Positions 25,061-32,572 of a stretch of DNA of 34,747 nucleotides are shown in pieces; the stretch's first letter is position 1, and each line of letters begins with the position of its first letter. Both the position numbers and the translations under genes were made by a program. Under the pieces are notes generated by a model. That model was not told the origin of the DNA. It worked only from the letters and a program-made list of their open reading frames with translations, and did no database searches. This DNA comes from an uncultured Pyrinomonadaceae bacterium (GTDB lineage: Bacteria > Acidobacteriota > Blastocatellia > Pyrinomonadales > Pyrinomonadaceae): positions 4,302 to 39,048 of the forward strand of contig CADCUR010000065.1 of assembly GCA_902805935.1 (NCBI GenBank). Reading direction: 5' to 3'.

Positions 25061-25122
25061 AAAAGTTTATTGAGGATTGCGTTAAACTTTTCCGCTTTTC
25101 CGCTTTTTCACCTTCTTGCTTT
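25031..25122. repeat. Inverted repeat spanning two convergent gene ends
   Basis: AAAGCAGAAGGTGAAAAAGT... at 25031-25069 pairs imperfectly with ...GCTTTTTCACCTTCTTGCTTT ending at 25122. The arms contain the final codons and stops of both the EEP gene (stop 25058-25060) and the PepSY-TM gene (stop 25108-25110). It probably acts as a bidirectional terminator formed by coding sequence. Confidence 0.75.
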
Positions 25123-25674
25123 AAATTGTTTCGGTCCATACCACAGCCAGAAACCCGAAATCGTGAAAAGCAGTAACGCGCCGCCCATTATCGTCGTATA
25201 GACGAGTTTGAATTGTTCGCCGTCGGTGTCGAGCAGATAATCGAGAATCGAGCCGTCGTGAATGTTTTCGATGAAATCCGAGCGGCGGCGTTCGATGTGC
25301 AAAAGCCCGCCGGTCGCGCAGTCGAGCTGTATGCCCCAGTAATCTTCGACGAAAACGAATTTGACCATTCCCTTATCGGGACGAAAATCAATGCGTTCGA
25401 GTTCCGGCGACATATCGGGCGCGATTTGCTCGCGGGCGATTGTCAGGGCTTTTTCGTGCAGCACATCAACCGGAAGCCAATCCTTCATATCGGTTGATTG
25501 CCCTTGAAAAGATTTCGGCAGAATAACGCCGCCCGTGTGCTTTTTCCAGCCTAGCAGCAGCCCGGTGCAGGCGACGATAAAAAAGAAGACGAACAACAGA
25601 GCGCCGGTCGTGCGGTGAAGTTTGCGGGCGATGCGGAGAATTCGCGCCTGCCGTTTTCTTTGTTCAGAATTCAT
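25108..25674 (-). CDS. PepSY-associated transmembrane protein
   Basis: The 188-residue protein has a basic N-terminus, then a membrane helix in LHRTTGALLFVFFFIVACTG (about residues 17-45), the standard start of PepSY-TM proteins. A periplasmic PepSY-like segment follows (LHEKALTIAREQIAPDMSPE, VKFVFVEDYWGIQLDCATGG, about 80-140), and a second helix near the C-terminus (TIMGGALLLFTISGFWLWYG). Larger relatives are flavin-linked reductases or iron-uptake-associated proteins; this short two-helix form has no redox domain. It lies downstream of ppk on the same strand, separated by an inverted repeat, so co-transcription is possible but not certain. Function unknown. Confidence 0.85.
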   Translation of the reverse strand: MNSEQRKRQARILRIARKLHRTTGALLFVFFFIVACTGLLLGWKKHTGGVILPKSFQGQSTDMKDWLPVDVLHEKALTIAREQIAPDMSPELERIDFRPDKGMVKFVFVEDYWGIQLDCATGGLLHIERRRSDFIENIHDGSILDYLLDTDGEQFKLVYTTIMGGALLLFTISGFWLWYGPKQFKARR

Positions 25675-25678
25675 TTAC

Positions 25679-25749
25679 GATTTATGATTCGGAATCTGCG
25701 ATTAAAGATGTCGCTCGCTTTATAAATCCTAAATTCCGAATCATAAATC
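25679..25749. repeat. 17-bp perfect inverted repeat at the ppk stop
   Basis: GATTTATGATTCGGAAT (25679-25695) and ATTCCGAATCATAAATC (25733-25749) are perfect complements with a 37-base loop. The right arm includes the last codons and stop of ppk, and the left arm ends five bases before the PepSY-TM start codon at 25674. It therefore fills the whole spacer. Confidence 0.85.
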
Positions 25750-27864
25750 CTTGCCGACGAAATACATCTGCGAGTCGAAGGCTTTTTTCTTCGAGTCGGG
25801 CGCGATTTTGCGGTAAGTTCCGTCCGGGTTTAAAAGCTGCGCGTTAACCGTATCTTTGGCGTAAGTGTCCAAAATTTCTTCTTTGATATACTGCCGCAGG
25901 CGCGAATCTTTAATCGGGACAATCGCTTCGACGCGGCGGTCGAGGTTGCGGTGCATCCAGTCGGCGCTGCCCATATAAATCTCTTCCGCGCCGCCGTTGC
26001 CGAAATAGAAAATGCGGCTGTGTTCGAGAAATCTGCCGACGACGGACACAACGCGAATGTTTTCGGAAAGCCCTTCGATGCCGGGACGCAAAACGCAGAT
26101 GCCGCGCACGATTAAATCAATCGAGACGCCCGCCTGCGACGCGCGGTAAAGCGCGCGGATAATCGCGTCGTCGGTCAGGCTGTTGATTTTCGCAATGATG
26201 CGACCTTCTTTCGCCTCGCCGTTTTGATGCTCGATTTCGCGCTCGATCAATTCAATCATTCGCTCGCGCATATTAATCGGCGCTACCAGCAGAGAACTGT
26301 AATCGTTTTTGTAAGAGTAACCGGTCAGAAAATTAAACAAATCGCTCGCGTCTTTGCCGATGTCCTCGTCGGCGGTGAGCAAGCCCAAATCGGTGTAATG
26401 CTTTGAGGTCGTCGGATTGTAATTGCCGGTGGCGAGGTGAACGTAGCGGCGCAGTTTTTCCTTTTCGTAGCGCACGACGAGTGTTACCTTCGAGTGTGTT
26501 TTCAAACCGCGCATTCCGTAGATGACGTGAACGCCTTCGTTTTCCAAACGCCGCGCCCATTCGATATTATTTTCCTCGTCGAACCTCGCCTTTAGTTCGA
26601 CAAGCGCGGCAACCTGTTTGCCGTTTTGACTCGCCTTCATCAAAGATTTCACAATCGGCGAATCTTTTCCCGTGCGGTAAAGACAAATTTTAATGGCGCG
26701 GACGTTTTCGTCTTCCGCCGCCTGGTTGATAAAATCGGTCACCGTGCTGTAAGCCGTGAACGGGTGATGCAGTAGAACGTCCTGTTTTTTCAGCACGTCA
26801 AACACGTTTTCCGACCCGCGAATCGCTGACGGAATCGAATAACGAATCGGCGCATCCTTCAAATCGGGACGCTCCAGCGAATACAGCGACATCAAATCGG
26901 GAACGTTTAAATATCCGTCAATTTTATAAACGTCGCGTTCGGTCAAGCCGATTGATTCGGTCAGATAATTCACCATTTTGTCGGGCATCGAAGGCGTGAT
27001 TTCCAAACGGACGGGAAAACTGAAACGCTTCTGGTAATGCAGTTCGCGCTCCATCGTGCTGAGAATGTCGCTCGCTTCGTCAACGCGCAGTTCGATGTCG
27101 GCGTCGCGCGTCAGGCGAAACAAGTGTGCCTTATTCGCCTGCATATTCGGAAACAGATAATTAATATTCGCCGCCACGAGTTCGCCGAGCAACGCGTATC
27201 TCGTCTCGCCATCCTGAACCGGAATCAGACGCGAAACGCTCGGCGGCAATTTTATTCGCACGAAGCGGTTACGGTTGTAAAGATACGTCAGTTTGCCATG
27301 ATCGAAACTTTTATCCGGCTCGACCGTCAAACCCAAATTCAAACTCAAATTCGAGACATACGGAAACGGATGACTTACATCCACCGCTTGCGGCGTCAAA
27401 ACCGGAAAAATATTCTTTAAAAAGTATTTTTCGAGTTTCTTTTTCTCATCGTGATTCAAATCTTTATAAGAAACGATTTTAATGCCCGCTGCGTCGAGCT
27501 GCGGCAGCACTTCTTCGTTCAGACAGCGCATCTGGTCGGCGAGCATCGGCAGCAGACGCTGGCGAATCGCCACCAGTTGTTCGAGCGCCGTCATTCCGTC
27601 GCGCGAAGTTCGCCGAATACCTTCGGCGACCTGCTCTTTTAAGCCCGAGACGCGAATCATAAAAAATTCGTCGAGATTCGTCGAGAAAATCGAAAGAAAC
27701 TTGAGCCGTTCGAGCAGCGGCGTTGTTTCGTCGAGCGCCTCGTCTAAAACGCGGCGGTTAAATTCGAGCCAACTGAGTTCGCGGTTTGACAGATAACGCG
27801 CATCGTCCACCGGCAATAATTTTTTCGCTTTGGCGTGGGCAATTTTTTGAGCGACAGGATTCAT
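25741..27864 (-). CDS. ppk: Polyphosphate kinase 1
   Basis: The 707-residue enzyme makes inorganic polyphosphate from ATP. The N-terminal domain begins with YLSNRELSWLEFNRRVLDEA, a hallmark of PPK1. The middle carries RNRFVRIKLPPSVSRLIPVQ. The catalytic part has DVLLHHPFTAYSTVTDFINQ, ALVELKARFDEENNIEWARR, VIYGMRGLKTHSKVTLVVR with the phosphorylated His (about 456), YVHLATGNYNPTTSKHYTDL, and the second conserved His in YMGSADWMHRNLDRRVEAIV. Length and motifs are normal. No exopolyphosphatase gene is adjacent. Long nested palindromes lie upstream and another inverted repeat covers its stop codon. Confidence 0.97.
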   Translation of the reverse strand: MNPVAQKIAHAKAKKLLPVDDARYLSNRELSWLEFNRRVLDEALDETTPLLERLKFLSIFSTNLDEFFMIRVSGLKEQVAEGIRRTSRDGMTALEQLVAIRQRLLPMLADQMRCLNEEVLPQLDAAGIKIVSYKDLNHDEKKKLEKYFLKNIFPVLTPQAVDVSHPFPYVSNLSLNLGLTVEPDKSFDHGKLTYLYNRNRFVRIKLPPSVSRLIPVQDGETRYALLGELVAANINYLFPNMQANKAHLFRLTRDADIELRVDEASDILSTMERELHYQKRFSFPVRLEITPSMPDKMVNYLTESIGLTERDVYKIDGYLNVPDLMSLYSLERPDLKDAPIRYSIPSAIRGSENVFDVLKKQDVLLHHPFTAYSTVTDFINQAAEDENVRAIKICLYRTGKDSPIVKSLMKASQNGKQVAALVELKARFDEENNIEWARRLENEGVHVIYGMRGLKTHSKVTLVVRYEKEKLRRYVHLATGNYNPTTSKHYTDLGLLTADEDIGKDASDLFNFLTGYSYKNDYSSLLVAPINMRERMIELIEREIEHQNGEAKEGRIIAKINSLTDDAIIRALYRASQAGVSIDLIVRGICVLRPGIEGLSENIRVVSVVGRFLEHSRIFYFGNGGAEEIYMGSADWMHRNLDRRVEAIVPIKDSRLRQYIKEEILDTYAKDTVNAQLLNPDGTYRKIAPDSKKKAFDSQMYFVGKDL

Positions 27865-27996
27865 ATTTAAATTTTATACGGACAATCAGGAGATAAACAA
27901 TAAATCTGATGTTAAATTTTTCAACGAAAAGCGTTCACGACTAACATCATCTTATATGAAATCTAACAAATAAAAAGAAGCAAGGTCAACGAGAAA

Positions 27997-28173
27997 GAAT
28001 GAGCGGTAATAGTGAATCAGTTTGAAGTCAAAATGGCGGTTCTATGCAGAAATACGCACGATAGCCGGACTATCGTGCGTGTTTCTGCATAGAATCTTCG
28101 AACTGATCCGACTAATGAATGAGCGATGAATAAAATTATTTACATTTTATTCATCGCTCACCGCTCATCATTC
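27997..28173. repeat. Nested palindromes in the M36-ppk spacer
   Basis: The 319-base spacer holds no gene but several dyads. A 25-bp stem TTCTATGCAGAAATACGCAC.. (28040-28064) pairs with 28070-28094 with one G-U-type mismatch and a CCGGA loop. It is extended by ATCAGTTTGAAG (28016-28027) with CTTCGAACTGAT (28096-28107). A second perfect 17-bp stem TGAGCGATGAATAAAAT / ATTTTATTCATCGCTCA spans 28120-28160. An outer pair ATGAGCGGT (27999) / ACCGCTCAT (28160) encloses both. No U-tract follows, so Rho-independent termination is not evident; bases 27865-27996 show nothing further. Confidence 0.85.
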
Positions 28174-28183
28174 ATTCCTTATT

Positions 28184-31100
28184 TTACGGAATGTATTGTT
28201 TGGGAATCGGCAAATCGGAACTCGCGCCGAACGCCGCTGTTAAAAATCCCGCCGTTGTGCGGTTGACATACCAAGTGCCGTTGCGGAACACCGCAACGTC
28301 CGTCTTGCCGTCGCCGTCGTAATCGCCCGGCACGGGAACGTCAGTCGAAACGCCGAATTGCAAGCCGGTAAAGCCTAGATTGCTGCGCTGCAAATACCAG
28401 GCGCCTTCGGATTGGCGGTAAACGGCAAGGTCAGTTTTGCCGTCGCCGTCATAATCGGCTGGCACGAGTTTATCGGTTGCCAAACCGAACTGAATGCCGG
28501 TGAATCCGAGCTGGCTGCGCTGGATATACCAGATGCCAGAGCGGAAAACTGCCAAATCGGTTTTGCCGTCGCCGTCATAGTCGTTGGCAAGCGGAATATC
28601 GCCCGTCTGTCCGAACTGCGCCGAAGTTACAACGCCGCCGTTGCTGCCGCGGATATACCAGAAACCGTTTGACGGACGAAACACCGCGACATCCGCTTTG
28701 CCGTCGCCGTCATAATCGCCGATTTGCGGCACGTCGCCCGCCGCGCCCCATTGAACAGTCGTCGCCGTCGCATTGCCGCTGTTCAAAACGTAAAAGGACA
28801 TACTGCCCGCCGCCAGACGCGCCACGGCGACATCGGTTTTGCCGTCGCCGTCGTAATCGCCGGGCGTTAAGCGATCGCCGTTGACGCCCCAATTCAGAGC
28901 GGCGAATCCCGAAGTCGAACGGTTCAGATACCAGTTGCCATCGGTCGGTCGGAACACCGACAAATCGGTTTTTCCGTCGCCGTCAAAGTCGGCGCGGGCT
29001 TTGTTTGAAAACTCAATCGGAATGCAGTTGAAATTCGTTACTAACTCGACGTTATCGAGATAAGTTCCCGCGCCGCCGATTGCAGTGTCCGCGCCCGCGT
29101 TCCATCTGAACTGGACGTTCTGACCGTTAGCGGCGGCGGGCAAAGTGATTTCCACGTCGCGGTAGCCGTTTGAATTTCCTGACCACGCTTGCCGTCCGGC
29201 GTTCGGGAAAGTTCCCGTGCCGATGGTCGTCGGATACGCGCCCGTAACGAACGCGCCGCCGGCGGCGATTATGTCCTGATACGCGCCCGAACCGATCCGC
29301 ATATCGAGCGTCGTGCCGTCAAATCCGCTTTCGGTATTGTAATTTATCTTGAATTTCAATTTTGCCGAAGCGATTGTTACCGCAATCGGCGGCGATTCGA
29401 GCTGCGCCAAGTAAACGTTTGCCGGGTCGGGAGCGAACATCGCGTTCGGCGCGCTGAATGCGCCGGTCGCCTGCGAGCGCCAGGGAATGGTGCTGCCCGT
29501 GCTTGGATTCGGCGCCGGCGCAGTCCAACCTGTCGGAAGCTCCGGAGCGGTTACGCCGTCAAATGATTGCACAACGCCGCCCGCCGGTTGACCGACTAAA
29601 ATCGTGCGCGTTTCGGTTTTCGGACCCAAACTGCTGGTAATGTTCAAAGTGATTGTTAAAACGCTGCCACAGGGCTGACCGGCGGGAACGGTGTAGCTGA
29701 CCGTGCGCGTCACAGTTTGACCGTTGGCGATTGTGCCGTAATCAGCCGTTCCGCCGCCCACGACTTGCAGCATCACATTGTTCGCCGGGTTGCCGGTATT
29801 GTTTGTCAGCGGAATGCTCAACTGCAAAGTTTCGCCCGGGTCGGCGAATCCGTTGTTGTTGCCGCCCGCGTCGCTGAACGTGAAAGTCGGCGATTGGACA
29901 AGGTTCGGCAAATCGAACGCTTCGGTGACATTCGCCGGAGAAGGCGAGTTAACCCGCGCCGAAAAGCCCATTCCGCGAACGGCGAAACCAGCCCAGATGT
30001 CGGCGACATCAACGCCGCCGTTGCTCGCCTGCGCCGCCGCGATAATCGCGTCGCGCTCCTGTAAAAACGTCGGACCGAGCGGAGCCAATTTCATTCCGTC
30101 GGTCACGTATTGCAGAACGCGGCGATTGCCGACTGCCCAACCGTGAGTGCCAATCAGTTTGGCGCGAACTTCCCACAACGCCGAACTCCAGATTTCTCCG
30201 GCGGCGTGAACCTGGTCGCACTGCGTCGAACCGAACGGTCCGCGAGGGAAAGCACTGATCGTGCCGATTGCCGTCGGCGTGCCGATCTCCGTGTTGCAGT
30301 TTGCGTTCAAATGGCGAAACGACAGCGGATTATGCGGCTTGCCGTTCGGTCCGAGAAACGATTTGACCGCTTTCGGGAAACGCCGAATGCCGTAATAATA
30401 ATTTTTGTTGTTGCCCGCCGCGCCGCCTAAATATGTGGCGTAACCGCCGGTCGTGTAAATTCCTTCAATCGGGTCGGTCGGCTCGGACAACATCGCGTGT
30501 CCGTAAAAGTCGCCCCAGCCCTCGCCCATTCCGCGCGACATATTGCTCGTCAAACCGCTTGCGTTGCCGTGCAGACGGTTGGAGAGTCCGTGTGTCACTT
30601 CGTGAATGATAATGTCCGCATCAATCGTTCCGTCGTAGTCGGGAGTCGGCGCGCTCCACAGATACATCTGCATCCTGCCGCGCCCGCCGTCCGCCGGAGT
30701 ATTAAAGTTAGCGTTGTTCGTGCCGGAAGAATCCTGACCTTCGGCGGAAACACGGTCGGCGCCGCTTCCGCCACGCCCGAAATTATCCTGCTGGAAATTG
30801 CGGGCTTGTTCGGTAAAACCGAGCAGATACATTTCGTCGTGGTAACGGTTCATCACATAAAACATCTGCGTCACCGCGCCCTTTTGAAATTCGACGCCGA
30901 GTGGGTCGTCGCCCGGTGAAGGATTTCCCGGAGCCGGATTGTATGCGAAATTAAACGTGCGGTTTGTGCCGCTGACCACCGCGTCAACACCGTTCGGCGC
31001 GGCACGGTCAACGCCTGCTTCCACAGCGTTGCCGTCCGTCCAGCCGTTCGCGCCGTTCGCGCCGTCGTTAATCCAGCCGTTATTGTTAAATGTATATGGC

Positions 31101-32215
31101 GCTTCGTTGCCGATTAACGTGACATTGGTTCTGGCTTGAATCGCGCCCTGCGTTCCGAGCGTCGGGTCAATCGGTCCCGGCGTCATCGGCGCGGGGTTGT
31201 CCAGCACGCGCAGAAAACTCGTCGAGTTCGCATAGACGTTAAAGGTCGCCGCTTGAGTTTGCTCTTCGGCGATACATTTGCGCCAAAGCATTTTGCCCGT
31301 CTCGGCGTCAACGATGACGTAATACGAATAAACCGGTTGCCAAATTAAAACGCGCCACGCCGCGCGAGCCACGCCCGGTTCGGTCGGGAAATACATTTTC
31401 TCGGCGGTCGTCGCAAAATCGCCCTCACCGAAAACCGCTTTCAAATCAGTTGATTGATTAGCGTTCGGCGCCAAATCGGTGGATTTCAATTCGTAATTAA
31501 TATACTGGGCGGCGGCGGCTACCGCATCCGCCGGATTCCGAAAATCCGTCGTTAAACTTGCGTAATCGAGTTCCGGAGCGAGGTTATTGATGACGCGAAT
31601 CATTTCGCCGCGTTTTGTGAAACCCGCTTTGATTTCGCCGCGAAAAACCGGCACGCCGCCGATTGTCTGGTCGTAATGAACAAACGATAATTCGCCGTCC
31701 GGGTTTGTGTAATCGGCAGTGGATTTGAGTTGATTCGTTTGCTCGTCGGTTAAGCCGAACAGTTCATTGTTTTGTTTGATGAAATTGCGAAGAACGTCAG
31801 ACTTTTTCCCTTGCGAAGCGGCAGTTAAAAAGGCGCCGCCTTGTTTGACATCCGACGCGATAACTTCCGGCGTGCGAATGTCTTCGTTGTATTCGATTTT
31901 CAAAGTCGGAATCGTCTGCCGCAGAAGTTCTTCTCCGGCGACGAATTTATCGCGCGCGTCGGCTACGGCAACGGCGTCTCTGCCCGCCGTCTGGCGAAAA
32001 CTCAACAGTGTTTCCGCTTGGCTCTTATCGGTTCGTATGTCGTAATTTTCTAAGTCATTAACCGAACCGGCGATTATCTGTGAACCGTCTTGTCCGGCAT
32101 TGACCGCCTTTGAGCGAAATTGATTCGGCAAAACGATAATCGCCGCAATCAATCCTAAGACCGCAAAAGCAAACACAACCCGGTAACGAGTTTTCGTGTC
32201 ATCTGAAATTTTCAT
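28184..32215 (-). CDS. M36 (fungalysin) metallopeptidase with FG-GAP repeats
   Basis: The 1343-residue secreted protease starts at the ATG at 32215 with AAGGAG upstream. An N-terminal hydrophobic segment (VVFAFAVLGLIAAIIVLPNQ) is the signal. Residues about 90-310 are the FTP/PepSY propeptide (LSFVHYDQTIGGVPVFRGEI, VYSYYVIVDAETGKMLWRKC). The M36 catalytic domain (about 330-790) has the zinc site HEVTH (about 537-541), with the third ligand in GMGEGWGDFYG (about 567). Beta domains follow: a CARDB/NEW3-like segment (TFSDAGGNNNGFADPGETLQ) and a choice-of-anchor/MAM-like domain. The last about 270 residues are six FG-GAP-like repeats (DYDGDGKTDVAVFR), ending FGASSDLPIPKQYIP. The active site is intact. 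It degrades extracellular protein, by family. Confidence 0.93.
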   Translation of the reverse strand: MKISDDTKTRYRVVFAFAVLGLIAAIIVLPNQFRSKAVNAGQDGSQIIAGSVNDLENYDIRTDKSQAETLLSFRQTAGRDAVAVADARDKFVAGEELLRQTIPTLKIEYNEDIRTPEVIASDVKQGGAFLTAASQGKKSDVLRNFIKQNNELFGLTDEQTNQLKSTADYTNPDGELSFVHYDQTIGGVPVFRGEIKAGFTKRGEMIRVINNLAPELDYASLTTDFRNPADAVAAAAQYINYELKSTDLAPNANQSTDLKAVFGEGDFATTAEKMYFPTEPGVARAAWRVLIWQPVYSYYVIVDAETGKMLWRKCIAEEQTQAATFNVYANSTSFLRVLDNPAPMTPGPIDPTLGTQGAIQARTNVTLIGNEAPYTFNNNGWINDGANGANGWTDGNAVEAGVDRAAPNGVDAVVSGTNRTFNFAYNPAPGNPSPGDDPLGVEFQKGAVTQMFYVMNRYHDEMYLLGFTEQARNFQQDNFGRGGSGADRVSAEGQDSSGTNNANFNTPADGGRGRMQMYLWSAPTPDYDGTIDADIIIHEVTHGLSNRLHGNASGLTSNMSRGMGEGWGDFYGHAMLSEPTDPIEGIYTTGGYATYLGGAAGNNKNYYYGIRRFPKAVKSFLGPNGKPHNPLSFRHLNANCNTEIGTPTAIGTISAFPRGPFGSTQCDQVHAAGEIWSSALWEVRAKLIGTHGWAVGNRRVLQYVTDGMKLAPLGPTFLQERDAIIAAAQASNGGVDVADIWAGFAVRGMGFSARVNSPSPANVTEAFDLPNLVQSPTFTFSDAGGNNNGFADPGETLQLSIPLTNNTGNPANNVMLQVVGGGTADYGTIANGQTVTRTVSYTVPAGQPCGSVLTITLNITSSLGPKTETRTILVGQPAGGVVQSFDGVTAPELPTGWTAPAPNPSTGSTIPWRSQATGAFSAPNAMFAPDPANVYLAQLESPPIAVTIASAKLKFKINYNTESGFDGTTLDMRIGSGAYQDIIAAGGAFVTGAYPTTIGTGTFPNAGRQAWSGNSNGYRDVEITLPAAANGQNVQFRWNAGADTAIGGAGTYLDNVELVTNFNCIPIEFSNKARADFDGDGKTDLSVFRPTDGNWYLNRSTSGFAALNWGVNGDRLTPGDYDGDGKTDVAVARLAAGSMSFYVLNSGNATATTVQWGAAGDVPQIGDYDGDGKADVAVFRPSNGFWYIRGSNGGVVTSAQFGQTGDIPLANDYDGDGKTDLAVFRSGIWYIQRSQLGFTGIQFGLATDKLVPADYDGDGKTDLAVYRQSEGAWYLQRSNLGFTGLQFGVSTDVPVPGDYDGDGKTDVAVFRNGTWYVNRTTAGFLTAAFGASSDLPIPKQYIP
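28215..29000. repeat. Tandem DNA repeats encoding FG-GAP units
   Basis: The phrase TTTTGCCGTCGCCGTCRTAA recurs about every 120-135 bases across this region and encodes the calcium-binding loop on the minus strand. Units resemble those at 22280-23080 closely, in DNA as well as protein. Confidence 0.85.
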
Positions 32216-32572
32216 TTTTTGGAATTCTCCTTTGAAGCAAATTTTAAAAAGATAAAAGCGAATTTCGGCTGTTGAAGACCGAATAACAAAACAAATGTCT
32301 CGACTTTGAGGAATTTATCAAAACAATTTGTTACGATTAGAGCATCTAACGAGTCAGACGGATTAGAATAAATATCTGACGAATTATGCCTGATTAGTTG
32401 TAAAATTTTTGGGGTTGCAAAATAAGATTCTTACAAAAATTACGATTTCGGTCAAGCAGTCATTACAATTTAGCGAAAAATTAAACGCGTTTTCGGCACG
32501 CGGAAGACGCTTTCGGTAATTTAATTATGCCGAGCGTTGGTGTATAAAAATAAAATAAATCAGGAAAATACT
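32216..32572. promoter_or_regulatory. Divergent promoter region, M36 peptidase and dinG
   Basis: This 357-base A/T-rich spacer separates two divergent genes and holds no supported ORF. For the minus-strand peptidase, TTGACC (32450-32455) and TAAGAA (32428-32433) with 16-base spacing form a weak promoter candidate. A partial dyad GTCAGACGGATTAG / CTGACGAATTATGCCTGATTAG occurs near 32352-32399. AGGA at 32562-32565 is the likely ribosome binding site for the GTG start of dinG. I see no terminator. Confidence 0.35.

Noticed and set aside
28375-30919. Multiple ORFs antisense to the M36 peptidase (up to 140 codons)
   Set aside because: Arg-rich shadow translations of repeat and beta-domain coding sequence; the minus-strand protein explains the whole region.
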